7,732 nt of DNA from Bacteroidota bacterium (GTDB lineage: Bacteria; Bacteroidota; Bacteroidia; Flavobacteriales; Weeksellaceae). This document shows, one piece after another, positions 1 through 6,772 of this stretch. The number at the start of each line of letters is the position of its first letter. Position 1 is the stretch's first letter. A program made the translations under genes and the position numbers. The stretch lies in NCBI GenBank assembly GCA_023388015.1, contig JAEWHB010000208.1, forward strand, positions 1 to 7,732, written 5' to 3'. The notes under the pieces were generated by a model that saw only the letters and a list, made by a program, of their open reading frames with translations, was not told the origin of the DNA and ran no database searches.

Positions 1-476
1 ACAGCCGGATCAATATTTCAAAATCTGAAGTTATCAATCTCAATGCGGATTACAGCGATGTAACCATCGGTCAGATTTCCGATTTGGTCAGCAGTATGGA
101 TTATGGAAATCTTTTCATTGAACAAGCCGGCTCGGTTTCAAGTGTATCTGAATATACAAATCTGAAAATCAACAATGTACAAACTAGTTTTGTTTCATCT
201 ATGAGTTATGGTTCAATTGCCATCGGAAATGTGAGAAAAGGATTCAATAAAATCTCGATTGGCGCTGATTATTCCGATGTTTCAATCGGGATGGATTCCG
301 GAGCCGGATATACACTTACCGGAAACTTTAAATACGGCGGAATGAAATTTCCATCCAACGTGAATATGTCAAAACAAATCGAAAAATCCGTAGTCAAATC
401 CTACGAAGGCAAAGCCGGAGACGGATCTGGAGAAGTATTGATCAATATGAATTACGGAAGCGCAAAAATTAAATAA
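1..476 (+). CDS. C-terminal part of a beta-repeat (DUF4097/adhesin-like) protein, 5' truncated by window
   Basis: The reading frame is open from the left edge (first whole codon at 3) to TAA at 474-476, giving 157 visible residues; the true start lies outside the window. The visible part is made of degenerate short repeats built around an aromatic-Gly/Ser core followed by a beta strand: ADYSDVTIG, SMDYGNLFIE, SMSYGSIAIG, ADYSDVSIG, FKYGGMKF and NMNYGSAKIK. Such regular short strands suggest a right-handed beta-helix or solenoid, as in DUF4097/DUF2807 'putative adhesin' proteins. Those are often exported and often sit beside head-GIN proteins in Bacteroidota. No catalytic motif, cysteine or membrane segment is visible in this part. 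The DUF2807 lipoprotein starts 17 nt downstream on the same strand, so the two are probably co-transcribed and may work together at the envelope. The molecular role is unknown, and the family assignment rests on repeat style only. Confidence 0.75.
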   Translation, partial: SRINISKSEVINLNADYSDVTIGQISDLVSSMDYGNLFIEQAGSVSSVSEYTNLKINNVQTSFVSSMSYGSIAIGNVRKGFNKISIGADYSDVSIGMDSGAGYTLTGNFKYGGMKFPSNVNMSKQIEKSVVKSYEGKAGDGSGEVLINMNYGSAKIK

Positions 477-493
477 TCAGAAATCAAATAATT

Positions 494-1213
494 ATGAAAA
501 CATTTATCATCACCGCATTTTTTGGCCTCTCAATGATTTCCTGTGCGCAGGAAGGCGTAAGAGGAAACGGTCAAATAATCAATGAAACCCGAAATCTAAG
601 CAAGAATTTCAATGCAGTAGAATCGGCAGGCGCTTTTGAAATTATTATAAAAGATGCGCCTCAGGATGGGAAAATAAAACTGGAAGGCGAATCCAATATT
701 CTTGATAAAATTGAAGTTGAAATTCAGGAAAATACGCTGGTAATTCAGCATAAAAAAGGATTTAATTTCTTCACAACTTCACGTCCGGTCAGAATTATTT
801 TCAATGCCCAAAATCTGAAATCATTGGGACTTTCCGGATCAGGAACAATTACGGCCAACGGCGTTCAAAAAGTCGATAATTTTTCTGCAGCCATCAGTGG
901 TTCCGGTGATATTGACGCCAAAGTTTCAGCTCAAAATGTAAATGCAGCAATTTCCGGTTCAGGAAACATTAGTCTTGAAGGAAATGCCAACCGATTTAAA
1001 GTGGGGATTTCAGGTTCAGGCGATATCAATGCCTTCGGACTTAAAACCCAGGATGCTGAAATTTCGGTTTCCGGGTCGGGCGACACAAAACTGACTGTTA
1101 ATGAAAGTTTAACCGCTTCTGTTGCCGGTTCCGGAGATATTCATTACAAAGGAAAGCCCAACAAAATCAAAGCTTCATCGGGCGGATCCGGTGATGTAAT
1201 TGATGCCAATTAA
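494..1213 (+). CDS. Head GIN domain (DUF2807) putative lipoprotein with seven GSG repeats
   Basis: This 239-residue protein starts with a short lipoprotein signal: MK, a hydrophobic stretch (residues 4-15) and a lipobox-like MISC with Cys17 as the probable lipidated residue, followed by AQEG. Export to the periplasm or outer membrane is therefore expected. Residues about 37-110 form the head part (NAVESAGAFEI, then the LVIQHKKG region). Residues 111-234 are a repeat domain with seven (I/V/L)-S/A/G-GSG-D/N/T units, the GSG cores beginning near residues 115, 136, 155, 174, 194, 212 and 231. The period of 18-21 residues matches one turn of a beta-helix. This is typical of DUF2807 (PF10988). The domain resembles adhesin or anti-sigma-associated surface proteins, but no biochemical role is established. 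It lies 17 nt after the preceding repeat protein and is followed by a strong terminator, so it is the last gene of that operon. No clear Shine-Dalgarno sequence precedes the ATG, as is usual in this phylum. Confidence 0.9.
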   Translation: MKTFIITAFFGLSMISCAQEGVRGNGQIINETRNLSKNFNAVESAGAFEIIIKDAPQDGKIKLEGESNILDKIEVEIQENTLVIQHKKGFNFFTTSRPVRIIFNAQNLKSLGLSGSGTITANGVQKVDNFSAAISGSGDIDAKVSAQNVNAAISGSGNISLEGNANRFKVGISGSGDINAFGLKTQDAEISVSGSGDTKLTVNESLTASVAGSGDIHYKGKPNKIKASSGGSGDVIDAN

Positions 1214-1248
1214 AGTGAATCTTAACTCAGATATTTTGTTTCAGAAGG

Positions 1249-1281
1249 AATCTCTGCCGGAATTTTCGGGCAGGGATTTTT
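1249..1281 (+). terminator. Rho-independent terminator after the DUF2807 lipoprotein gene
   Basis: AATCTCTGCC (1249-1258) pairs with GGCAGGGATT (1269-1278) in ten pairs including one G-U, around a 10-nt loop, and runs into five T (1277-1281). It lies 35 nt after the stop at 1213, so it ends the repeat-protein operon and separates it from the TPR gene. Confidence 0.85.
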
Positions 1282-1293
1282 GTATTGATGAAG

Positions 1294-1322
1294 TTTTGAA
1301 ATTCGAATAAATCTTATATTTA
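1294..1322 (+). promoter_or_regulatory. Putative Bacteroidota-type promoter for the TPR gene
   Basis: TTTTG (1294-1298) is followed after 16 nt by TATATTTA (1315-1322), which matches TAnnTTTG at 7 of 8 positions. The spacing is 1 nt or more shorter than the usual 17-23. The start codon lies 22 nt further on, leaving a short leader. An upstream terminator makes a promoter necessary somewhere in this gap, which supports the call. Confidence 0.5.
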
Positions 1323-1344
1323 CGAATAAATTAATTTCACTCCG

Positions 1345-1848
1345 ATGGATGAACGATTAGAACATTTGGAAGCGGATTTCAGACTTGCCGATCAGCTGAT
1401 TGCCGACACTGAATTTGAAGAAGCAAAAGCAATACTTTTCAGAATAATTGAAGAAGAACCTCGATTTGGAAAGGCTTACAACCATATCGGCTGGATTTAC
1501 GAAACCAAAGAAAAAAGATTTCGCGAAGCCGAACGTCTTTATAAACAAGCAATGGATTTCTCGCCCGATTATCCGGCTCCTTACATCAATTTATTGTACC
1601 TTCTCAACACTGAATTGCGTGGTGCAGAGGCAGAAACGCACATCGAAAAAGCAAAGGATGTCGTGGGAATCAATAAAATTTCACTTTATACCGAATGGGC
1701 TTATATGCTTGAATACACGGGAAGATTTGAGGAAGCAATTGCGAAATACAAGGAAATCATCCCCATGCAGAACAATCTCGAAAAATTAGATCAAATCAAA
1801 ACCGACATTGAGCGTTGTCGCAAAAAAATGGAATTATTACAGCTGTAA
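1345..1848 (+). CDS. Tetratricopeptide repeat (TPR) protein
   Basis: This 167-residue all-helical protein is rich in Glu and Lys. The clearest TPR unit spans residues about 43-76 (KAYNHIGWIYE, then a basic helix, then ending with SPDYPAPY). Flanking degenerate units are at about 9-40 (FEEAKAILFRIIEEEP), 77-110 and 111-144 (LYTEWAYMLEYTGRFEEAIAKYKEI). There is no signal peptide or membrane segment, so it is probably a cytoplasmic scaffold. TPR proteins bind partner proteins, and no partner can be read from the sequence. It is transcribed alone, between the terminator at 1249-1281 and a convergent oxidoreductase gene. Its TAA (1846-1848) directly abuts the opposing gene's stop codon. The ATG at 1345 is the only start that fits the promoter at 1294-1322. 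Confidence 0.85.
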   Translation: MDERLEHLEADFRLADQLIADTEFEEAKAILFRIIEEEPRFGKAYNHIGWIYETKEKRFREAERLYKQAMDFSPDYPAPYINLLYLLNTELRGAEAETHIEKAKDVVGINKISLYTEWAYMLEYTGRFEEAIAKYKEIIPMQNNLEKLDQIKTDIERCRKKMELLQL

Positions 1849-1849
1849 T
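1836..1849. repeat. Perfect 14-bp palindrome at the tail-to-tail gene junction
   Basis: ATTACAGCTGTAAT (1836-1849) is a perfect palindrome that covers the last four codons and the stop of the TPR gene and the last base of the opposing stop codon. It has no loop and no following T-run, so it is not a normal intrinsic terminator. It could be a protein-binding site or chance. Confidence 0.6.
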
Positions 1850-3054
1850 CAGCGGTCAAACTTAAAAATTTTCGCTCTTTCATCCTTTTTTCCTGACAAT
1901 TCATTGGCAATGATTTGCGCCGCAATCATACTGAATGTGATGCCATTACCGCCATATCCAAGCGCAAAAAACATTCGGTCTTTGCCCGGCCAAGTGCCGA
2001 TGTAAGGCAACCCGTCATCGGTTGAACTGAAAGTTCCGCACCAGGCCATATCGGTTGTAAACGGAATATCCGGATATATTTTTCTGAATTTCTTCTCGAG
2101 TTTCTGAATTTTCTCACGAAGCAAACTGTCTCTTCGCACCGGGTCCCTGAAATCCTCGTCTTCTCCTCCAATCATCATTCGATTATCAGACGTGGTTCGC
2201 ATATAAACATAAGGAGAATTTGTTTCCCAAATCAGGCTTCGTTCCGGCCATAATTCTTTTTCTGCAACCGGATAGGAAACCAAAACGTAAGTTGAAATCA
2301 GTTTCATCACATTTCTGGGTAAAAACTGCCCCGCTTCAAATCCCGCAGCAATCACCACATATTTACATTGAACTTTTTTGCCTTCGTGAGTTTCCAATTC
2401 ATAACCGTTTTTGACTTCTTTCCATTTAACGATTTCGGTATGCGAATAAAGTTCTAATTCCTTTTTGTCCAAATGAAATTTCAGGAGTTTTGTAGCGGCT
2501 GAATAAGTGTCCATCATCGCGGCTTCTTTGTTTTTTAAAGCTGCCGGATAGTTCAATTTGTGTTGGGATTTGAGTTTTTTATCGTCAAGAAACTCAACAG
2601 GTAAACCGTGTTTTTGCCGAATTTCAAATTCTCTTTCCAATAATTTAATGTCTTTTTTGAACGAAGCCAACCAAAGACTTGAAAGGATTTCAAAACCTGC
2701 ATCCACATTGGTTTCTTTTAATACTTTCTCGATGTCTTTAATCGATTGCAAACTTGCGTGATAAGCTTTTGCAGCTGTCTCCTCGCCTACTTTCTCTTTC
2801 ATTTCACAGAGCGGAACATCGATTTCATATTGAAGCTGAGCGCTACTCGCTGCAGTACTTCCGGTTGCAATGGTTCGTTTATCAAAAACAGTACATTTTA
2901 TTCCGGCTTTGCAAAGTTCATGCGCCACAAGCGCACCCGTAATTCCGGAACCAATCACTGCAACTTCGGTTTTGTGGTTTTTTCTTAATGGATTATAATA
3001 ATTGAAAAGTTCATTTTTAACGATCCAAAAAGGCAATCCGGAATGTAAATCCAT
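1849..3054 (-). CDS. FAD-dependent oxidoreductase, DAO family (glycine/D-amino acid oxidase-like)
   Basis: This 401-residue flavoprotein of the DAO family (PF01266, COG0665) probably oxidises an amine or amino acid with FAD; the substrate cannot be told from sequence. The Rossmann dinucleotide-binding motif is at residues 33-40 (VIGSGITG), with an acidic residue ending strand 2 (D58 in VFDKR). It is followed by the family's GSTAASSAQL segment (65-74), where FAD is contacted. Near the C-terminus, DGLPYIG (347-353) and GYGGNGITFS (366-375) form the usual second FAD-binding region. Length matches the family (about 370-430). The N-terminal SGLPFW resembles the opening of PuuB/OrdL-like members. 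There is no signal peptide, so it is cytoplasmic. The gene is monocistronic: a terminator (3094-3124) separates it from the upstream dehydrogenase gene, and its TGA abuts the stop of the convergent TPR gene. ATG at 3054 is chosen because it gives the family N-terminus and the region upstream contains the terminator. Confidence 0.88.
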   Translation of the reverse strand: MDLHSGLPFWIVKNELFNYYNPLRKNHKTEVAVIGSGITGALVAHELCKAGIKCTVFDKRTIATGSTAASSAQLQYEIDVPLCEMKEKVGEETAAKAYHASLQSIKDIEKVLKETNVDAGFEILSSLWLASFKKDIKLLEREFEIRQKHGLPVEFLDDKKLKSQHKLNYPAALKNKEAAMMDTYSAATKLLKFHLDKKELELYSHTEIVKWKEVKNGYELETHEGKKVQCKYVVIAAGFEAGQFLPRNVMKLISTYVLVSYPVAEKELWPERSLIWETNSPYVYMRTTSDNRMMIGGEDEDFRDPVRRDSLLREKIQKLEKKFRKIYPDIPFTTDMAWCGTFSSTDDGLPYIGTWPGKDRMFFALGYGGNGITFSMIAAQIIANELSGKKDERAKIFKFDR

Positions 3055-3071
3055 AAATTTGATTTAGGATT

Positions 3072-3079
3072 TAAATTTA
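3072..3079 (-). promoter_or_regulatory. Weak candidate -7 box for the FAD oxidoreductase gene
   Basis: On the minus strand TAAATTTA matches TAnnTTTG at 7 of 8 positions and would leave a leader of about 13 nt before the ATG at 3054. The nearest TTG (complement of CAA 3105-3107) is 25 nt away, longer than usual, so this is only a candidate. Confidence 0.3.
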
Positions 3080-3093
3080 GTCGAAATTTTCCA

Positions 3094-3124
3094 TAAAAAA
3101 ACCTCAAAATCTAAATTCTGAGGT
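3094..3124 (-). terminator. Rho-independent terminator of the glutamate synthase-like/Sad operon
   Basis: Read on the minus strand, ACCTCAGAAT (3124-3115) pairs with ATTTTGAGGT (3110-3101) around a 4-nt loop, with nine of ten positions paired. A run of seven T follows (complement of the A-run 3095-3101). It begins 25 nt after the dehydrogenase stop codon and lies before the FAD oxidoreductase gene, so it ends the upstream operon. Confidence 0.85.
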
Positions 3125-3149
3125 TCTGTTTATGGATGAATTATTTTTT

Positions 3150-4469
3150 CTAATTTTTTGAAACGACGATGGTTTTGGTATTTACAAATTCGCGAATACC
3201 ATCCTCTGAAAGCTCTCTTCCAAATCCTGATTTCTTAACGCCTCCAAATGGAAGTTTCGGATCTGAACGAACCAGTTCATTAAAAAACACGGCGCCTTCT
3301 TCAAATAAATGGGCTTTATCGGTATATTTATCAACGTTCTCAGAGCAAATGGAAACACCTAATCCAAAAGTAGTTAGATTGCTTAACTCAACTGCCTCTT
3401 CAAATGTTTTTATTTTTGAGACAACTGCAACCGGTCCGAAAGTTTCTTCTTTAAATACTGGCATTTCAGGAGTAACTTCGGTCAAAATACTTGGTTCATA
3501 AAAAGCATCTTTACGCTTTCCGCCGACCAAAATTTTGGCGCCCATTTCTACCGATTTATTGACTTGTTCTTCGAGTTCTTCGGCCAAATCGATTCTTGCA
3601 AGCGGTCCAATTTCCGTTGATTCATCAAAAGGATCGCCCATTTTCAAAGCTTTTACTTTGGGTGTAAATTTCTCTAAAAACTTCTCATAAATTCCTTCCT
3701 GAACCAGAAAACGTTTGGCTGCGATGCAACTTTGTCCGGCATTTCGATAACGTGCATTGATGGCTTTGTCGATGATTTTATCCAAATCGGCATCGTCCAT
3801 AATGATGAAAGCATTACTTCCGCCCAGTTCCAAAACAGATTTTTTGATTTCTTTTCCGGCAATAGATGCAACAGATGAACCGGCTTTTTCACTTCCGGTA
3901 AGCGAAACCGCTTTGATAAAAGGATGTTCAATCACGGCTTGAATATGTTTACTTTCCAACGGTAAATTGAAATAAAATCCTTCGTCAAAACCCGCTTCCA
4001 GAAATATTTCTTCAATGATTTGAGCCGATTTTGGAACATTGCTCGCGTGTTTAACCACAATTGTATTTCCCGCGAGAATGGTAGGAACCGCAAAACGGAA
4101 GACCTGCCAAAACGGGAAATTCCAAGGCATCACACCTAGAATTACACCCAAGGGTTCATACCGAACGGTAGCGTCGTATCGGTCGGTGGAATATTTTCGG
4201 TCTTTCAAGAATTCATCGGCATGTTCGGCATAGAACTCACAGTTCAGTGCGGATTTTTCAATTTCGGCAATGGATTCAAAAACAGGTTTACCCATTTCTT
4301 CCGAAATCACTCTTGCATATTCCTGTTTGTTTTTCAGCAAAATTTCGCCGACTTTCCGGATTTTATCCCCCGGACGGTGTCTGAAATTTGCTTTGTTTTT
4401 GATGAATAAATCATTTGCCTGTTCAATTTTCTGAACGGCCTGATCTATTGTGATATATTGATTTGACAT
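3150..4469 (-). CDS. sad: NAD(P)-dependent succinate-semialdehyde dehydrogenase, Sad/YneI type (aldehyde dehydrogenase family)
   Basis: This 439-residue cytosolic aldehyde dehydrogenase would oxidise succinate semialdehyde to succinate. All catalytic landmarks are present: PWNFPFWQ (115-122, with N117 stabilising the intermediate), Lys140 in VVKHASNVP for the cofactor, TGSEKAG (191-197), general base Glu214 in LELGGS, nucleophile Cys248 in NAGQSCIAAKR, and EETFGPVA (341-348) for the nicotinamide ribose. NAGQSCIAAKRF, KALKMGDP and LPFGGVKKSGFGREL closely resemble E. coli Sad (YneI) as I remember it; other aldehydes cannot be excluded. A longer frame reaches 4556, but its first 29 residues overlap the upstream gene and look non-coding, so ATG 4469 is chosen. 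The start is only 4 nt after the glutamate synthase-like gene's stop, a tight operon. The protein begins directly at the first helix and lacks the 'NPATGE' strand that opens most relatives, so it is about 20 residues shorter than the usual 455-462. Confidence 0.87.
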   Translation of the reverse strand: MSNQYITIDQAVQKIEQANDLFIKNKANFRHRPGDKIRKVGEILLKNKQEYARVISEEMGKPVFESIAEIEKSALNCEFYAEHADEFLKDRKYSTDRYDATVRYEPLGVILGVMPWNFPFWQVFRFAVPTILAGNTIVVKHASNVPKSAQIIEEIFLEAGFDEGFYFNLPLESKHIQAVIEHPFIKAVSLTGSEKAGSSVASIAGKEIKKSVLELGGSNAFIIMDDADLDKIIDKAINARYRNAGQSCIAAKRFLVQEGIYEKFLEKFTPKVKALKMGDPFDESTEIGPLARIDLAEELEEQVNKSVEMGAKILVGGKRKDAFYEPSILTEVTPEMPVFKEETFGPVAVVSKIKTFEEAVELSNLTTFGLGVSICSENVDKYTDKAHLFEEGAVFFNELVRSDPKLPFGGVKKSGFGRELSEDGIREFVNTKTIVVSKN

Positions 4470-4473
4470 ATTC

Positions 4474-6021
4474 TTAAGCGGGTGTATGGTCTTTGATTCT
4501 GTCCAGATAAGCGCCTTCTGCCACTTCCGGATACAATTCATCATAACGCATAACACAATTTACTTCGGCCCTTAGGTTTATATAAGTCCTGTCGATTTCG
4601 CTATGGTGAACCAAGCCTGCGGCAGAAATCAATTCTCCAAAACTCTTCATTGTATTTTTATGGAAATTGTAAGTTCTCAATGCTTTATCTTCCACATCCA
4701 GACCTTTGACCAAATCAGGGTCTTGTGTAGCGACTCCGGCAGGACAAGTGTTTTTATTACATTGCAAAGCCTGAATACAGCCTACAGCCAGCATCATAGC
4801 GCGTGCGCTACTGCACAAATCTGCTCCTATAGCAAGAACGCGTGCAATGTGAAAACTACTGATGATTTTTCCGGATGCAATAACTTTGATGTCTTCTTTC
4901 AAAGCATATCCACGCAAAGTATCAACTGCAAAAGCAAGTCCATCTAGCAAAGGCATCCCAAGCGAATTGGAAAATTCTACAGGAGCGGCCCCAGTACCTC
5001 CTTCTCCACCGTCAATGGTGATGAAGTCAGGTTTCAGTCCGGTTTTTACCATTGCTTCGCAAATTTCAACAAACTCTTCTTTTCGCCCGATACACATTTT
5101 AAATCCAATCGGTTTTCCACCTGATAATTCCCGCATTTGATGAATTAGTTTCAATAAACCTTCTGCATCCTTAAACGCTGAATGCGAAGGAGGTGAATCT
5201 ACTTCTGTATGAGGTACCACCCCACGAATGGCTGCAATTTCCGGTGTATTTTTACTTGCCGGAAGAATCCCTCCATGACCCGGTTTTGCACCTTGAGAGA
5301 TTTTCAACTCAATCATTTTTATATTGGGATGAGCAGCTGTTTTTTCAAATTTTTCGGGAGAAAATTTACCGTTGTCAGCACGACAACCAAAATAACCTGT
5401 TCCCACCTGCCAAATCAAATCTCCGCCCGGCTCAAGGTGATAAGGACTCACGCCTCCTTCTCCGGTATTGTGTGCAAAGCGTCCAAGTTTAGAACCTTTA
5501 TTTAATGCTAAAACAGCGTTTTTGCTCAAAGAACCAAAACTCATAGCTGAAATATTCAACAAACTTGCCGAATAAGGTTGTGTACAATGTTCACCACCAA
5601 TCATAATTCGTGGATCTTCATCTACTTTCACTCTTCCGGCATACATGGAATGATTCATCCACTCATATCCCGGTTCGTAAATATCCATTTGCGTCCCGAA
5701 CGGAACTGTATCTGTTACATTTTTAGCTCGTTGGTAAACCATGCTTCGCATTACACGATCCAGTGGTCTTCCGTCGCGGTCATTTTCCACGAAATACTGC
5801 ATGATTTCCGGCCGTATGCTCTCCAAAAAATAACGAAGACGCCCGATGACCGGGAAATTCCGTCTGATCGCATGTTTTTTCTGGTTTAAATCTATGATCC
5901 CCAATAAAATAAGGGGCGCTATAATCACGAAAAACCAAAGAATTGGTTTCCAAAAGAAGGAAATAACAATCAGTAATACCGAAATACTGATTGATAATAG
6001 GATAAATAATGGCCTAATTTT
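4474..6021 (-). CDS. Membrane-anchored FMN-binding glutamate synthase-family protein (stand-alone synthase domain)
   Basis: This 515-residue protein (counted from ATG 6021) has two hydrophobic helices at about 2-23 and 25-45 forming a hairpin, then a basic stretch (QKKHAIRR). The remaining ~460 residues should therefore be cytoplasmic. That part is the FMN alpha/beta-barrel of glutamate synthase (PF01645, COG0069). Landmarks are SAMSFGSLS (158-166), NTGEGGVSPYH (185-195), AKPGHGG (245-251), DGGEGGTGA (337-345) and ASGKI (382-386). Cys415, Cys421 and Cys426 have the C-x5-C-x4-C spacing of the [3Fe-4S] cluster. The N-terminal glutaminase and C-terminal GXGXG domains of full GltB are absent, so any glutamate made from 2-oxoglutarate would need free ammonia or another nitrogen donor. 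The actual reaction of this subfamily is not established to my knowledge. In-frame ATGs at 6078 and 6060 lie within or upstream of the promoter core; 6036 would leave only a few nt of leader. It is the first gene of an operon with the Sad-type dehydrogenase. Confidence 0.88.
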   Translation of the reverse strand, partial: KIRPLFILLSISISVLLIVISFFWKPILWFFVIIAPLILLGIIDLNQKKHAIRRNFPVIGRLRYFLESIRPEIMQYFVENDRDGRPLDRVMRSMVYQRAKNVTDTVPFGTQMDIYEPGYEWMNHSMYAGRVKVDEDPRIMIGGEHCTQPYSASLLNISAMSFGSLSKNAVLALNKGSKLGRFAHNTGEGGVSPYHLEPGGDLIWQVGTGYFGCRADNGKFSPEKFEKTAAHPNIKMIELKISQGAKPGHGGILPASKNTPEIAAIRGVVPHTEVDSPPSHSAFKDAEGLLKLIHQMRELSGGKPIGFKMCIGRKEEFVEICEAMVKTGLKPDFITIDGGEGGTGAAPVEFSNSLGMPLLDGLAFAVDTLRGYALKEDIKVIASGKIISSFHIARVLAIGADLCSSARAMMLAVGCIQALQCNKNTCPAGVATQDPDLVKGLDVEDKALRTYNFHKNTMKSFGELISAAGLVHHSEIDRTYINLRAEVNCVMRYDELYPEVAEGAYLDRIKDHTPA

Positions 6022-6047
6022 CATTTCAAAATTCATTGAATTCGACA

Positions 6048-6078
6048 CAAAATTAAACATTAACTGCAAACTACCCAA
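6048..6078 (-). promoter_or_regulatory. Strong Bacteroidota-type promoter of the glutamate synthase-like/Sad operon
   Basis: On the minus strand TTG (6078-6076) is followed after 20 nt by TAATTTTG (6055-6048), an exact match to TAnnTTTG with ideal spacing. Transcription should begin near 6041-6044, so translation must start at the ATG at 6036 or 6021, not further upstream. Confidence 0.8.
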
Positions 6079-6134
6079 TTGTGATTAAAATTTAAAAATT
6101 CTTATGGATTATGAATAAAATTGATTTTAAATAA

Positions 6135-6142
6135 TAATTTTG
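6135..6142 (+). promoter_or_regulatory. Promoter -7 box for the FAH-family gene
   Basis: TAATTTTG is an exact TAnnTTTG match on the plus strand. Only a poor -33 element (ATG 6111-6113, 21 nt upstream) is visible. Transcription would begin near 6147, which leaves about 17 nt of leader to the ATG at 6164 and excludes an in-frame TTG start at 6140. The same octamer serves the divergent operon, with about 80 nt between the two boxes. Confidence 0.6.
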
Positions 6143-6163
6143 AATTTATTTTTAAAAAGCGAC

Positions 6164-6772
6164 ATGAAAATTATCTGTATTGCAAGAAATTACGCCGAAC
6201 ACGCCAAAGAATTAAATAATGAAATTCCTGAAAGTCCTGTATTTTTTTTAAAGCCAGACACGGCGCTTTTACAAAAAGATAGAGATTTTTATTTACCCGA
6301 ATTTAGCCAAAACATTCAGTATGAAGCAGAAATAGTTTTAAAAATATCAAAACCCGGAAAATATATTCAACCTGAATTTGCATTGAATTATTTTGAACAG
6401 ATTTCGATCGGGATTGATTTTACAGCTCGTGATTTGCAATCTCAATTAAAAGAAAAAGGACATCCGTGGGAAATTTCAAAGGCATTTGATAATTCCGCAG
6501 TTGTAGGCGATTTTTTCGATAAAAGTGAATTTGACTTAGAAAATCTGGAATTCAGATTGGACAAAAATAAAACGACAGTTCAGCAAGGAAACACCCGGGA
6601 TATGATTCATGATTTCGCCAAAATTATTTCAGAAGTTTCTAAATATTTTACACTAAAAACCGGCGATTTGATTTATACCGGAACGCCTGCCGGAGTTGGC
6701 CGTGTTGAGGAAAACGATTTGCTGGAAGGCTGGATGCACGAACGAAAAGTTTTTGAGGTTCAGGTGAAATAA
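6164..6772 (+). CDS. Fumarylacetoacetate hydrolase (FAH) family protein, FAHD1-like
   Basis: This 202-residue cytosolic metal-dependent enzyme belongs to the FAH family (PF01557), single-domain type. By analogy with FAHD1 it may hydrolyse acylpyruvates or decarboxylate oxaloacetate; the substrate is not proven. The N-terminal RNYAEHAKE carries His13 and Glu16 with the spacing of the FAHD1 catalytic His-Glu pair. Glu54 and Glu56 (YEAEIVL) and Asp85 (IDFTARD) keep the Mg/Mn ligand spacing of FAHD1 (E71, E73, D102). Lys106 (SKAFDN) sits where FAHD1 has Lys123. QGNTRDMIHD (141-150) and YTGTPAGVG (171-179) complete the family signature. Full length for the short subfamily. The start at ATG 6164 gives the typical MKIICIARNY opening; an in-frame TTG at 6140 lies in the promoter box and is rejected. 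The stress-protein gene follows after 31 nt. Confidence 0.9.
   Translation: MKIICIARNYAEHAKELNNEIPESPVFFLKPDTALLQKDRDFYLPEFSQNIQYEAEIVLKISKPGKYIQPEFALNYFEQISIGIDFTARDLQSQLKEKGHPWEISKAFDNSAVVGDFFDKSEFDLENLEFRLDKNKTTVQQGNTRDMIHDFAKIISEVSKYFTLKTGDLIYTGTPAGVGRVEENDLLEGWMHERKVFEVQVK

Noticed and set aside
3169..3501. Open frame of about 110 codons on the plus strand inside the dehydrogenase gene
   Set aside because: It is antisense to a well-conserved enzyme, has low-complexity Ser/Thr/Asn-rich composition and shows no promoter or family motif.
4470..4556. N-terminal extension of the dehydrogenase to an ATG at 4556
   Set aside because: The extra 29 residues overlap the preceding gene in another frame, have no family similarity and do not restore the missing NPATGE strand.
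5193..5505. Two overlapping plus-strand frames of about 100 codons inside the glutamate synthase-like gene
   Set aside because: They lie opposite the conserved FMN barrel, are in two different frames and have no recognisable motifs; a by-product of codon use.
6140..6163. TTG start for the FAH-family protein at 6140
   Set aside because: It lies inside the -7 promoter box; ATG 6164 gives the normal family N-terminus.
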